Positions 1-8,790 of a DNA stretch of 36,785 nucleotides are shown piece after piece; position 1 is the first letter of the stretch, and each line of letters begins with the position of its first letter. Made by a program: the position numbers and the translations under genes. A model generated the notes under the pieces. That model ran no database searches. It was not told the origin of the DNA and worked only from the letters and a program-made list of their open reading frames with translations. The DNA is taken from IMG/VR virus record IMGVR_UViG_3300020119_000228, positions 1 to 36,785 of that record. One strand, 5' to 3'. The stretch is from a virus.

Positions 1-127
1 AACTGCTAGCCATGCAAAATTAATATTTCCAGCTAAATTAACGCTTCCTATTTCTTTTTTATTGTAGAATTTATCTATCTGGAAAACTCTTGTGCTATCT
101 ACAACATAAGAAAAATTAATGGTTTTA
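1..127. repeat. Terminal direct repeat, left copy (circular join)
   Basis: The first 127 bases are identical to the last 127 (36659-36785). A repeat of exactly 127 bases looks like the k-mer overlap left when an assembler closes a circular contig rather than a biological terminal repeat. The unique circle is 36,658 bp. The gp10-like reading frame continues through the join without a stop, which supports real circularity or circular permutation. Confidence 0.95.
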
Positions 128-333
128 AAAAATGCTCTAGGCTCATTATCAAATATAAGCCTGTTTTCATTTAAAAAATGAATATGCTGCCTTCCCATAG
201 CAGGGTACATTGCCTGCTTTTTCTTTCCATCAGGAACTGAAATTCCATACCAATTAGCACAATCCATAGCGCCAAATTGTGTAAAACGTTGCTTATCGTA
301 ATATGCAAATATGGGCAACTCTTCTATTGGCAT
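1..333 (-). CDS. P22 gp10-like packaged-DNA stabilisation / tail hub protein, N-terminal part
   Basis: This is the N-terminal 111 codons of the gp10-like gene whose remainder lies at 35228-36784. It starts at ATG 333 inside TAATG, so its start overlaps the stop of the gp4-like gene by one base, as expected for coupled tail-accessory genes. The protein opens MPIEELPIF; as I recall it, P22 gp10 opens with a similar MPIQQLP. Joining the two parts across the circle gives 587 aa, against 472 aa in P22. In P22, gp10 forms a ring below gp4 and plugs the portal channel after packaging. The identification rests on the N-terminal resemblance and on position after portal, scaffold, coat and gp4. Confidence 0.85.
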   Translation of the reverse strand, partial: MPIEELPIFAYYDKQRFTQFGAMDCANWYGISVPDGKKKQAMYPAMGRQHIHFLNENRLIFDNEPRAFFKTINFSYVVDSTRVFQIDKFYNKKEIGSVNLAGNINFAWLAV

Positions 334-1067
334 TAAATACCCGCCCTGACGCGCCAAGCGCCATTAAGAAGAGATTGCTCATCACCCATTATTGACAGAT
401 TAATTTCGCTTGCCGCTTCCATATTGTCTTTTAGCTCGCGATAATCTGCTTCTAATTCAGGCGTCCATGCTGCACTCCTTCCCTTAAACTTACAAACATA
501 ACGCATTACTGCATACATAAAGTACAAGTGATAATATTGAGGAACAATGCTCATATCATCATTTGCACTTAATGCATCTAACTGAAACTTACCCCTGCAA
601 TTAAACTGAAAAAACTGACTAGGCGCAGGGTATAGCCTTGCACGTACAATATTTGTATCTGGAAATGTAATGATGAAACGTGGCAATCCTTGCAAAGGTT
701 CATACTTCCATGCTGCCAAGTAATCATCGCGAGATTTATCTATCAATGGATATGTCACGCCACTTAATAGAAGCCACGCATTATCCATATTAGCCAATCT
801 ACCTTCTGCAATTTGAACCACTGATGGGTCAACAGGAGGCACATAATCTGTTGCTGTAAAAATAATCTCATTAATACCTAAATTAACATCAACAGAAACA
901 GTTTTTGCTATGGTCATTAGCAATCCAGAGCTTGCATAAGATTCTAGAAGTTGATTTAGAACCATTATTGCAAGTTGTTGGTCATCGCCATGCAATGGAA
1001 TCACGGGATTTGATGCATTTATTAAGCGATAAGCTTGGTATACGAAATCCCTTACTGTGAATGCCAT
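333..1067 (-). CDS. P22 gp4-like head-tail accessory factor
   Basis: A 244-aa protein opening MAFTVRDFVYQAYRLINA, the pattern of the P22_Tail-4 family (gp4), where an N-terminal helical region docks on the portal ring. In P22, gp4 is the first protein added after DNA packaging and extends the portal channel. The N-terminal half carries the family's conserved helices (LNQLLESYASSG, about residues 38-49). At 244 aa it is longer than P22 gp4 (166 aa), so the C-terminal third is phage-specific. A GGAG ribosome-binding site lies upstream of ATG 1067. It follows an 81-codon gene downstream of coat and overlaps the start of the gp10-like gene by one base. Confidence 0.85.
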   Translation of the reverse strand: MAFTVRDFVYQAYRLINASNPVIPLHGDDQQLAIMVLNQLLESYASSGLLMTIAKTVSVDVNLGINEIIFTATDYVPPVDPSVVQIAEGRLANMDNAWLLLSGVTYPLIDKSRDDYLAAWKYEPLQGLPRFIITFPDTNIVRARLYPAPSQFFQFNCRGKFQLDALSANDDMSIVPQYYHLYFMYAVMRYVCKFKGRSAAWTPELEADYRELKDNMEAASEINLSIMGDEQSLLNGAWRVRAGI

Positions 1068-1069
1068 AT

Positions 1070-1315
1070 TTACTCCGTTAAATCATTCACAACTCTTTCC
1101 AAAATGGAATCAGTTCCTTTTTTGTTCTTTTTTGTCTTATGTTCTTTTTCTTTTATTTCTGGATTAGAAAACCAATCTCCAGAATGTAGTGCTTTTTCGA
1201 ATTCTTCCCAGCTTTCAACTAATTTTTTTGTGTTGTTAGTTCCATAAACAAAGACTCTAAATGGTTCTTTAACAACCATTTGTCCGTTATATGAAACCAT
1301 TTGCGGTGAACTCAT
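1070..1315 (-). CDS. Small protein between coat and gp4
   Basis: Unrecognised 81-aa protein. The frame is open further upstream (to 1408, inside coat), but ATG 1315 is preceded by AAGAGG at good spacing, so I start it there, 49 bases after the coat stop. The N-terminal half is mixed beta (KEPFRVFVYGTNN); the C-terminal 35 residues are strongly charged and lysine-rich. It ends two bases before the gp4-like start. Position between coat and head-completion genes suggests a minor head or assembly role, but nothing in the sequence proves it. Confidence 0.7.
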   Translation of the reverse strand: MSSPQMVSYNGQMVVKEPFRVFVYGTNNTKKLVESWEEFEKALHSGDWFSNPEIKEKEHKTKKNKKGTDSILERVVNDLTE

Positions 1316-1364
1316 AAATAACCTCTTAAAATGGCGCGCATAGATAAGAGCGCGCCTATCTAGA

Positions 1365-2606
1365 TTAAGAACAAACTCGAACAGCGAACTCAGGGTTAAT
1401 GGCAACACCGCAAATTACGTCAATACGGTCTAATTGCTCATAGTTTCTGATGTCAGCACCTAATGAATAGGTCATTGAGAGTTTGTAAAGGTCAGATGTG
1501 CGAGTCACTGCTTCAACACCACCACGCAATTCCTTAATTGGAGGAGCTGCGAAAACAATGGCTTGTGTGTGATAAGCCAAGCTTACGTTATGACTATCAC
1601 GCAATAACATTTGAGCGCCGTTAGGAATGGCAGCAGAAATATTTTGACGTGCGCCGTCAATAACAATGGTTGGATTCACAGGGATATCAGCTGTACCACC
1701 ACCAGTTGCAATAACTTGCGAAGTAACTACGAACTGAGCTCTTTGCTGCAAAGGTTGGTATGTCAATGGATTCACCATGAATACGCCTGATGAGTCATCA
1801 ACCTCTATAATGTCACCTTCATTAAAGGCCACGACAGAAGGAACTAATCCTGTTACAGAAATAGTATTTCCGCCGATAATTGGGCCATTGGTTACAGTTC
1901 CAGCAAGCTTAAATCCTGTTGGAGGTGAACCACCGGCTTGTCCAGCACCTGCAATTTGGCTCAACAAGAAATTAGTCTTGAAGAAATCAAATCCAGACAA
2001 ATGACCGATAAAACCGTCAATTAATGCGCCTGTGTTTACAGTTGGATTAAAGACGTTGAATAAGTCATTGGAAAGATTTGCAGCACCTCTTGGAGAAATA
2101 CCGAAAAATCGCTTTCCATCTTCTGGGATAGCTAATTCAGTCATATAGGCGTCAGTTAGCAAAACTGTATTCAAATCGATAGGAACACCAGGTGTACCAA
2201 CTGCTTGATAAGTTTGCTTTTGGAAGTTTTCAGCTGCAATAAAGCTCTCAACCATATTAGCTAAGCGCTTAGCACGTGGTGCATTCGCCATTTCCAAATA
2301 GGGTTCATCTCGAGCACGATCAAATGTCAGGTTAAAACCTGTGTATTCAATCATAGTTCTGAATTGCTTGGTTATTGATAGAGGTCTAATAACCTGTACG
2401 CGTGCTTCAGCAGTAGCTGTAGCTCCCTCACCTGCCAAATAGCGCTCTTCCAAACGATAGTTAATTGTTTGACCGGTAGCGAATGTTAGGCTTTTGAAAT
2501 CTCCTTCAAGATTTCTATTACTTGTTCTTGCAAAAGATAAACTGTTCCAGAAACGCACAAATACGTCGTCCAAGACGTACTGGGTTTCTTTAAAGACGTT
2601 AGCCAT
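1365..2606 (-). CDS. P22 gp5-like major capsid (coat) protein
   Basis: 413-aa protein starting at MANVFKETQ. The frame opens nine codons earlier, but ATG 2606 has a GGAG ribosome-binding site and gives a coat-like N-terminus. The sequence follows the P22 coat family: an N-terminal arm (about 1-40), the VQVIRPLSITKQF beta element near residue 75, a helix-rich core, and a beta-rich insertion-domain-like stretch in the C-terminal half. P22 gp5 is 430 aa, so length agrees. It assembles the procapsid with the scaffold encoded just upstream. Unlike the genes before it, it has its own strong promoter (2725-2753) behind a terminator, as expected for the most abundant virion protein. Confidence 0.85.
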   Translation of the reverse strand: MANVFKETQYVLDDVFVRFWNSLSFARTSNRNLEGDFKSLTFATGQTINYRLEERYLAGEGATATAEARVQVIRPLSITKQFRTMIEYTGFNLTFDRARDEPYLEMANAPRAKRLANMVESFIAAENFQKQTYQAVGTPGVPIDLNTVLLTDAYMTELAIPEDGKRFFGISPRGAANLSNDLFNVFNPTVNTGALIDGFIGHLSGFDFFKTNFLLSQIAGAGQAGGSPPTGFKLAGTVTNGPIIGGNTISVTGLVPSVVAFNEGDIIEVDDSSGVFMVNPLTYQPLQQRAQFVVTSQVIATGGGTADIPVNPTIVIDGARQNISAAIPNGAQMLLRDSHNVSLAYHTQAIVFAAPPIKELRGGVEAVTRTSDLYKLSMTYSLGADIRNYEQLDRIDVICGVAINPEFAVRVCS

Positions 2607-2661
2607 GTTTTCAACTCCATGTAAGATAAACAAAAGTAATTTTTTAAACTCTCATTCGTCT

Positions 2662-2707
2662 TCGCGGGGAGACATGTACTCGCGATAGGTTCAAGCGACG
2701 GGGCTTG
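2662..2707 (-). other. Two hairpins in the coat mRNA leader
   Basis: On the minus strand the roughly 120-base leader between the coat promoter and the coat start can form CAAGC/GCTTG (2692-2707, 6-base loop) and then TCGCG/CGCGA (2662-2685, 14-base loop). The stretch is much richer in GC than its surroundings. It could stabilise the coat mRNA or tune its translation; function is inference. Confidence 0.4.
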
Positions 2708-2724
2708 TTTTACGCGTCATTTTT

Positions 2725-2753
2725 AGATTAGCTGGGATTCTTTATATTGTCAA
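2725..2753 (-). promoter_or_regulatory. sigma70-type promoter for coat
   Basis: On the minus strand a perfect -35 TTGACA (2748-2753) is followed after exactly 17 bases by TAATCT (2725-2730). It lies between the terminator after the AlpA-like gene and the coat start at 2606, so it can transcribe coat and downstream head/tail genes independently of the terminase operon. Confidence 0.7.
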
Positions 2754-2835
2754 TATTTCTACAATATGTTTAACTATGATACTTATAAGTATTAATTAAG
2801 CATTATTGATATGTATGAGTAATTAATTTGGACAT

Positions 2836-2858
2836 AAAAAAGGGGACATAAGCCCCTT
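2836..2858 (-). terminator. Intrinsic terminator after the AlpA-like gene
   Basis: Minus-strand AAGGGG, a 7-base loop, CCCC and a run of six T (2836-2841). It lies 22 bases past the stop of the AlpA-like gene and separates terminase-portal-scaffold transcription from the coat promoter. Confidence 0.7.
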
Positions 2859-2879
2859 GTAGATAAATTTTTATTGAAT

Positions 2880-3068
2880 TTAAATATCTTTGTGCTCAAT
2901 TTTTCTTGCTATCCATTCATCAACTTTCTCTCTTTCCCATGCAACTATATTTGGTCCGAGATTAATGCGATGGGGGAAAATCTCTTTCTCTTCCCATATT
3001 GTTAATGTATTTCTAGATACGCCTAAAAGTGCACTCAACTCAGGCCATCTCATAAACTTAGAATCCAT
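2880..3068 (-). CDS. AlpA-family helix-turn-helix DNA-binding protein
   Basis: 62-aa protein with the full AlpA/excisionase-type winged helix: FMRWPELSALLGVSRNTLTI (residues 5-24, helix-turn-helix), then FPHRINLGPNIVAW (31-44, the wing), then a helix VDEWIARKIE. AlpA proteins are small prophage transcription activators or excisionases. The start has AAGGGG upstream and lies 8 bases past the scaffold stop, so it belongs to the portal-scaffold operon and is its last gene before a terminator. A regulator at this place in a P22-type head operon is odd: P22 has none there, and no integrase is present for it to assist. It may activate the adjacent coat promoter; that is inference. Confidence 0.8.
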   Translation of the reverse strand: MDSKFMRWPELSALLGVSRNTLTIWEEKEIFPHRINLGPNIVAWEREKVDEWIARKIEHKDI

Positions 3069-3076
3069 GCTGCCCC

Positions 3077-3961
3077 TTATCTTCTTCTTAAGTTCATTTG
3101 AGCAATCTTTTTCTTTTGCGATTGCGCGATTAAATCCTCAATGGTGTCGTCTCTTTTTTCTTTTTTCTGAGGAATTGAAGTGTCTTCCTGCGTCCTAGAA
3201 ACAGGCTTTGGGGCTGACGTTGAGGGCTTTGTCTCTTTTATTATTTTTCCTTCAAGCTTTCCCATAGCAACAATTCTTGCATAAGGATCAGGAATTTTTG
3301 AAATGCGCTGCAACTCAGCAGGATATCTTGTGGACGCAGCATAAATAAATGCAGCAGGCTTATCCATTCCTCTTAGAGCCATTTGCATAGCCTCATCCAC
3401 AGGCTGCGCATTAACAATCTCACTGAAATTTTCAAATTCTCTTTCTGCTTTAGTAAATTCAGAAATAAGTCTTCTATGAGCAGCTTCTTCTATTTGTTGA
3501 AATTGTCTTTGTCGTTGGGAATGCTCTATGTCTGCAAAAGTTTCTTGTATTATTGGCTTAAGCAATTCCTTTATGTCTAGTTCATCATTGTTTTTATTTT
3601 GATTCTGTGAACTTGCATTATTTCTTGCGTACTCTTCTCTAAATTGTCTAAGCTCACTTAATTCTCTTTCATAGCTATCAATTTTCTCCTGAAACTTTTC
3701 TCCCTGACGAGCAAGTCTCTCCCTTATTTTTCTATTGTCATTTCCGAATTCATCGAAGTCATCATCAGTTTGTTTTTCAACCTCTTCATCAGAATCATCA
3801 GAATTCGAATCGCGCGCCTCATGGTCTTCTGCTCCATATATAGGTGAAGAATCCTCATTTTCGGTTGATGCATCATCATTATAATCCGCATCAATTTCAT
3901 TATCTTTGTTTAAAACACTATCTTGATTTAACAATAAATCATCAATACTTTCTATCGTCAT
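3077..3961 (-). CDS. Scaffolding protein (P22 gp8-like position)
   Basis: 294-aa, very charged, predicted mostly helical protein. The first 80 residues are acidic (many D/E, with NEDSS and SDDSDEE stretches), the middle (about 80-170) is a coiled coil rich in R, E and Q, and the C-terminus ends in the basic KKKIAQMNLRRR. A basic helical C-terminus is what P22 gp8 uses to bind coat; P22 gp8 is 303 aa. The start overlaps the portal stop by 20 bases and has GAGGG upstream. Identification rests on composition, length and position between portal and coat rather than clear sequence similarity. Confidence 0.7.
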   Translation of the reverse strand: MTIESIDDLLLNQDSVLNKDNEIDADYNDDASTENEDSSPIYGAEDHEARDSNSDDSDEEVEKQTDDDFDEFGNDNRKIRERLARQGEKFQEKIDSYERELSELRQFREEYARNNASSQNQNKNNDELDIKELLKPIIQETFADIEHSQRQRQFQQIEEAAHRRLISEFTKAEREFENFSEIVNAQPVDEAMQMALRGMDKPAAFIYAASTRYPAELQRISKIPDPYARIVAMGKLEGKIIKETKPSTSAPKPVSRTQEDTSIPQKKEKRDDTIEDLIAQSQKKKIAQMNLRRR

Positions 3962-6278
3962 AATTCCCTCTATGATTTTGTTGCATTTTATGCGTTAAGA
4001 GCTTTACAAGATTATCAGCATGCGACATATTGACATCGCTCTGAGTTCTTTCTGTTTCTGCCATGTAACGCAACTCTTGCTCTTGAAGCTTCCCTGCAGT
4101 TTCAAGTCTTTGTGTTTCTAGTTCCTGTATTTTGAATTGAGCTTCCATCATTATTTCTTGCTGCTTCATCTGGATTTCTTTTTCTTTAAGCTCGAGCTCT
4201 TTTTGCTTAAGTGCCCCTTCCTGCTGCATTTGCTGCATCTGCATCTGCATTTGCATTTGTTCTGGTGTTGGACCTTGTTGTTGAGGTTGTGATTTCCCTG
4301 TCTTTCCAGCTTCTATAATTTCAGGGGGAACCATTGTCTTAAAGCGATTCCTAATCTCAAGAGCATTCGCAAGAGGCAGGTTATCGGCAAATAAATCAGC
4401 CGTCATTCGGAATGTTGATGGGTCAATTTGATATACTTCTTTCAGAGAATCTAAAGATTCTTGTTTTTGAGCTTCATATGAAGGGCCTGCAACCAAACGG
4501 ACTTGGTAGGTACCTTTGCGAATATCATTTTGAACATTACCAAATTCATCCATTTTATTAACAGTGATATTTTTTCTGCCATCTGCTGTCATCAATGATA
4601 AAACGCGCTCTGTATCATAAACACGAGGAATCATTTCATTTATGACGATACCATCCGCAACAATAGCGCGCTTAATGGAATTAAACAGCACAGTAGTAGC
4701 ATAACTTCCCTGTCTGGTTCTAGCATTTATAGCCCTCCCTGAAGCTTCATCACCAGAGTTACCCATCCTTGCTGGGTACAAACCTGTGCAGGTATACAAA
4801 TCATCTATAGCAAGTTGATATTGCTGAAATAATGAAACCGACAATTCTGGCATTTTAACTTGTGTAGGAACTACTCCACTTGGTGACTCGTCAAAAGTTA
4901 GCAATCCTTGTATTGAATTTGGGTCGCTCCAGTTTCTACGTGTATCCAAGCTAGAAACATTCTTTTTACTACCTATCCATTGGTCATAGCGGCTTATTTT
5001 TAATATGTATGCAGATTGTGTTCTTAGGTAATTGATATACCTTTGCGTATCAACCGCGTCGCCAAAGAAAGAGCGGCATACTTGCTTGCCGCTTTTGTCA
5101 TAATAAGAATTGTTATCAACAAAAATACCAGGAAGATGAGAGCTAGGAAATTCTGATTTTTCTAGTATATAGTCGCCACATATCTTGTAATGCATTACTT
5201 TATACTTCTTAAAGTTTTTCTTATCAACAATGCGGACAGGTTCATCATCATCCCATATAGTCATCATTGACTCGTCTTCCTGAGGTTCTTGCTCTTCTGG
5301 CATCTGCGGATTCTGCGTATTCTGCGGATTTCCTTTTTCATCAGGCAATAAATCTGGAGAATTAGGTACGCCAAATCCTTGCTCAGTTTGTTCTTGAGGA
5401 ATTTGCTCAGAATTTTGCTGCATCATTGATTGCTGCATTTCCATAATCATATGCTGCATGTTTCTTTTTTTAGAGCTTTCTATGAGTTCGTCTAATTCTT
5501 CTTTCTCTACAGTTCTACCATTGGATAGTTTATAAAGAACGGTTGGAACATATTCGCGCTCGTAATGGTGAAGAATTGTAACCGATTCAGCATCAGCCCA
5601 ACTAAATGGGTCAAATCCTGCGGAGTCATTAGGCTGAGTAGCTAGGGCTATTTCTTCCTGAGTCTGTGTAATTCCAGAAACTTTAAGTATGTTTTTTTCT
5701 ACATCTTCACCATTTTCCTCCCTAAATTTTTTTCTAGTCATTCTAGTCTCATATCCGCATAATATTCCATCAATTTTGTTTGGATGATTGGCTCCTATAT
5801 CAAAATAGGATCTTGTTGAATCTCTAAGGCTATGTATAACAATATCCAAATCAAAGGAATTATCATGTGCATATTCAGTATCTATAAAATGCACTCCGAA
5901 ACCACCTATTGCGGCTTGTTGCGCTGATATTTGAGTCACTACATTTGCTTGATTGGAAAATAAGATTTCTTTAACAATAAGTTCGCGATATTTGGCCGTT
6001 TCCTCATCGCAATTAGTCATAGGTAAAACTTCTATTTGAGGGGTATTTTGCTGCTGCTCTCCAAGAAGTGTATTTGCCATGGTTCCTAACTTATTAGAGC
6101 ATAATGGCACCTTTCGGTAGGTTTTAATCATGTCATCTTCTTCGTCTTTATCCCATTGCTGGCCAAAAACGAAGGTATGCATCATGTGATACAAATCGAT
6201 ATTGCGTTTAAAATATGCGCGCCACTTTTCTAATGCGACGCGAGCGCGTCTAGAGACTTTCTTATTAATTTCTGCCAT
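3942..6278 (-). CDS. P22 gp1-like portal protein
   Basis: 778-aa protein (P22 portal 725 aa). The N-terminal region WDKDEEDDMIKTYRKVPLC leading to TMANTLLGEQQQNTPQIEV is typical of the P22-portal family, and the core carries the stem/wing regions followed by SGRAINARTRQGSYAT (near residue 513). The last ~150 residues are rich in Q, M, E and K and form a long coiled coil, equivalent to the P22 C-terminal barrel that acts as a headful sensor. A Q/E-rich insertion near residues 270-340 is low-complexity. It forms the dodecameric DNA channel at the capsid vertex and binds terminase. RBS AAGGA precedes ATG 6278, 40 bases after the terminase stop. Confidence 0.9.
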   Translation of the reverse strand: MAEINKKVSRRARVALEKWRAYFKRNIDLYHMMHTFVFGQQWDKDEEDDMIKTYRKVPLCSNKLGTMANTLLGEQQQNTPQIEVLPMTNCDEETAKYRELIVKEILFSNQANVVTQISAQQAAIGGFGVHFIDTEYAHDNSFDLDIVIHSLRDSTRSYFDIGANHPNKIDGILCGYETRMTRKKFREENGEDVEKNILKVSGITQTQEEIALATQPNDSAGFDPFSWADAESVTILHHYEREYVPTVLYKLSNGRTVEKEELDELIESSKKRNMQHMIMEMQQSMMQQNSEQIPQEQTEQGFGVPNSPDLLPDEKGNPQNTQNPQMPEEQEPQEDESMMTIWDDDEPVRIVDKKNFKKYKVMHYKICGDYILEKSEFPSSHLPGIFVDNNSYYDKSGKQVCRSFFGDAVDTQRYINYLRTQSAYILKISRYDQWIGSKKNVSSLDTRRNWSDPNSIQGLLTFDESPSGVVPTQVKMPELSVSLFQQYQLAIDDLYTCTGLYPARMGNSGDEASGRAINARTRQGSYATTVLFNSIKRAIVADGIVINEMIPRVYDTERVLSLMTADGRKNITVNKMDEFGNVQNDIRKGTYQVRLVAGPSYEAQKQESLDSLKEVYQIDPSTFRMTADLFADNLPLANALEIRNRFKTMVPPEIIEAGKTGKSQPQQQGPTPEQMQMQMQMQQMQQEGALKQKELELKEKEIQMKQQEIMMEAQFKIQELETQRLETAGKLQEQELRYMAETERTQSDVNMSHADNLVKLLTHKMQQNHRGNYDDRKY

Positions 6279-6318
6279 TTCACAAATCCTTGTGTTTTTT
6301 TGACATCATGTATTGTAT

Positions 6319-7842
6319 TTATACTAGCATTCTATTATGGTGTTCTGGAAGTCTATTTGGCTGATAATTACCATCATTCACATATTCGCCACCATAAAAT
6401 GTAAGCATTAATGCATCTGCTGTATCAGGGGACAAAAGACCTCTTTTCTTTGCGTCATCCTTTCCTTCTATTTGTAGCCTGCCGCTTGAATCATATTTAT
6501 AACCAAGGCCTGTTAAGTCGGTTTGTAGCTCATCACTATCAGGAACCTGAACAGGCATTTCTTGCGTAAACCATTCGAGCATTAAATCCCATAATTCTGC
6601 TCTTAGATTTTTATATTTATCGTATTCCTCTGCTCTTCTGGCCACATTAACGCCATGAACTATGTCATAACCAAGTTCATGGAGGCGGTCCACAATGCCT
6701 GCGCCAATGCCTATTGAATCAATACATACTCTACATGGATTTTCTTTGTCAATTATTTTTCTAATAATTCCGCAGAGGGCCATTGTGTCTATGTTGTAAT
6801 GAGTTTCTAAATCATAAGCTCTTCTTCCGCGTCGTCTAATGATTGAAATCCTATCGTCACCCATTCTTGCTGGGTCAATCCCTATTACTAAATTGGATTT
6901 GCTATCAACATTATTTTTTCTTGCTTTTTCCACATGTTCCTTGCTTATAAATACATCTGTGGTTGAGCTTAAGAATGCCTCTTCGTCAGTGAAAGGATAT
7001 TCCTGACGGAATCTGCGTCTTTTTTGCTCTCCATCACCTGAAAACTCCTCTAACTTTATTCTGCGCCATGCTAGATGACCTATAGTAAGTCCATCATCTT
7101 TAAACTTATCGAATAGCTCTTTTTCCTCATCTGTCAGAAGAAAGTCTTTTGGGATATCAATGCAGTATTCTTTTTGCCAATACCAGGGAACAAAAACAAT
7201 AATATAATTGCTTTCTCCATTCTTTGCCTTTTGCCACTCTTTGTAGAATGCGTTATCTATTCCATTTGCCGTTGTTTCTTCAACCAATTCAGTTCCAGGT
7301 ATGTAAGCTACTGTTTGCTTTAAACCAAGACTAATGCTCTCAGCTTTTTTGTAGAATGCATATTCAGAAAGATGCAGAAATTGATTGGTCATTGAACGAC
7401 CAATATTCTCATTTCCAGCTGTTCCTACGCGATAGCCAGAACCAAGGCCGTTATACATTAAAGTATTGTCATTCTTCTTATCAGGCTGAGGGAATATCTC
7501 AATAGGCAAATGCTCGCTATAACGTTTTGTCATATCGAACATGGATTTAGTTGCGTCAGACAAATGCGTCAGAATAAATGCCTTTTTTCCTTTCTGTGTT
7601 ATAACTTTGTGAAAAAAACGCGCACTAATATACGTTGATATACCTTGCTGCCTTCCTTTAAGAATTAAGGCTCGAACCATACCAGTATCTGCTAATTGCT
7701 TTTCAAGACGCTCATGTACATAATTCTGAGCACGATTGAATTCAAAATTTCGTGCCGTTCCAGATTTGTCATGTATGACAAGAAAATTCTTTGCGAATAA
7801 GGGCAAATATTTTAAGACACGTATCAACTTATCTTCTTGCAT
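6319..7842 (-). CDS. Terminase large subunit
   Basis: 507-aa packaging motor with both domains visible. ATPase: Walker-A-like GRQQGIST (63-70) and Walker B FLHLSE with the catalytic Glu at 160. Nuclease of the RNase-H fold: VIGIDPA (Asp323), VCIDSIG (Asp375) and SPDTADALML (Asp473 or Asp476). It translocates DNA into the procapsid through the portal and makes the headful cuts. AAGGA precedes ATG 7842. Unlike P22, the small subunit is not adjacent: seven small genes and a structured RNA lie between the two. All expected catalytic residues are present, so it should be active. Confidence 0.92.
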   Translation of the reverse strand: MQEDKLIRVLKYLPLFAKNFLVIHDKSGTARNFEFNRAQNYVHERLEKQLADTGMVRALILKGRQQGISTYISARFFHKVITQKGKKAFILTHLSDATKSMFDMTKRYSEHLPIEIFPQPDKKNDNTLMYNGLGSGYRVGTAGNENIGRSMTNQFLHLSEYAFYKKAESISLGLKQTVAYIPGTELVEETTANGIDNAFYKEWQKAKNGESNYIIVFVPWYWQKEYCIDIPKDFLLTDEEKELFDKFKDDGLTIGHLAWRRIKLEEFSGDGEQKRRRFRQEYPFTDEEAFLSSTTDVFISKEHVEKARKNNVDSKSNLVIGIDPARMGDDRISIIRRRGRRAYDLETHYNIDTMALCGIIRKIIDKENPCRVCIDSIGIGAGIVDRLHELGYDIVHGVNVARRAEEYDKYKNLRAELWDLMLEWFTQEMPVQVPDSDELQTDLTGLGYKYDSSGRLQIEGKDDAKKRGLLSPDTADALMLTFYGGEYVNDGNYQPNRLPEHHNRMLV

Positions 7843-7926
7843 GCAAATCCTTATGCAAATACAGAAAATGTTAATTGTTATTTATTACTATTAATTGTTA
7901 AGTTTTTGATTTAACTGGTATAAATA

Positions 7927-8172
7927 TCATAATGAGTTAATTCTTTCTTTTAATGAATTTATAGCCTCTTCTCTTGTTTTGAAAGCTTCATTCGGATAAA
8001 TTGATTCGATCCCTGTAGTTTCTGTTTTTAATGTGTCGCCAATACCCATTTCAGTAATTATTTCCGAGACAAGGTATAATTCATTTACATACAAAACATT
8101 GGTTTCATCACCAGGAGAAGCATAATATCTAAAGTACCAAATTTCATCGCCAACTTTTAATTCATCTGTCAT
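7927..8172 (-). CDS. Small GDEIWYF-type protein
   Basis: Unrecognised 81-aa protein starting MTDELKVGDEIWYF. ATG 8172 overlaps the preceding stop as ATGA, which decides the start over an upstream TTG. The N-terminus resembles an SH3-like strand pair (VGDEIWYF) and the C-terminus is a helix (FKTREEAINSLKERI). The same two-part layout is seen in the proteins at 15877-16206 and 20018-20299, suggesting a phage-internal family. It is the last small gene before the large terminase. Confidence 0.7.
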   Translation of the reverse strand: MTDELKVGDEIWYFRYYASPGDETNVLYVNELYLVSEIITEMGIGDTLKTETTGIESIYPNEAFKTREEAINSLKERINSL

Positions 8173-8441
8173 GTACAAATCTCGCAATCTATTATTACAT
8201 ACTCATTCTTTACTATTTTAGTGTACTTTTTAGTCCCAAAACATACTCGACATATTGTTTTATGAGTGGACACTAAAGAGCCATTGCAAACTGGACAAGG
8301 CCTGTACTCTATCCTTCTGGATTCGTCAACGCGCCTACGTAATGTTTCCTCGCTCATTCCTACATGATCAATCATGCAAGGACTTGCATACGTCTCAATC
8401 GGAATAAGGCCGGAAGCGCCGCATCTGTAACATGCGCCCAT
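8169..8441 (-). CDS. Cysteine-rich zinc-finger protein
   Basis: 90-aa protein with four CxxC pairs: CYRC near the N-terminus, CPVC, CRVC and CEIC at the C-terminus. CPVCNGS and CRVCFGT resemble the CxxCxGxG repeats of the DnaJ central zinc-binding domain. I use ATG 8441 because AGGA lies just upstream; another ATG six bases earlier overlaps that ribosome-binding site. It overlaps the next gene by four bases. Probably binds two zinc ions; partner and role unknown. Confidence 0.7.
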   Translation of the reverse strand: MGACYRCGASGLIPIETYASPCMIDHVGMSEETLRRRVDESRRIEYRPCPVCNGSLVSTHKTICRVCFGTKKYTKIVKNEYVIIDCEICT

Positions 8442-8448
8442 AAACATC

Positions 8449-8790
8449 CTATGTCATTTTGATATCTCTTATATTTAGTAAGCCAAGAAATCTTTTGAGC
8501 AAACTATTGCCCATAATTGTAAATACACTATCTTTGCATCCTAATGAGTCACAAATGAACATTATCAACACATCCGCCAAATATTTTAAATAAAAATCCA
8601 ATAAAACATTGTTATTATGTAAACATTCTGGATTTATATGAGCAAGATATAGGTCCAGATAATTTATGTAATAATAGTTAGTTTTTGTATTGTAATCACT
8701 ATCATTAAAAATTATAGAAAATTTTTCCATTAGTTTTTTGGCTTCGATGTCGTGCTTTTTGAGAATTTTAATCCATTGTCTTTTATTCAA
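8449..8790 (-). CDS. Hypothetical protein, TTG start
   Basis: 113-aa unrecognised protein, mostly helical, with aromatic segments (NYYYINYLDLYLAHI near 39-53; LADVLIMFICDSLGC near 71-85). It starts at TTG 8790, overlapping the stop of the preceding gene as TTGA, with AGAGGA upstream. No motif points to a function. Confidence 0.6.
   Translation of the reverse strand: MNKRQWIKILKKHDIEAKKLMEKFSIIFNDSDYNTKTNYYYINYLDLYLAHINPECLHNNNVLLDFYLKYLADVLIMFICDSLGCKDSVFTIMGNSLLKRFLGLLNIRDIKMT

Noticed and set aside
7861-7926. Direct repeat TTAATTGTTA in the gap after the large-terminase start region
   Set aside because: Too short and AT-rich to distinguish from chance.
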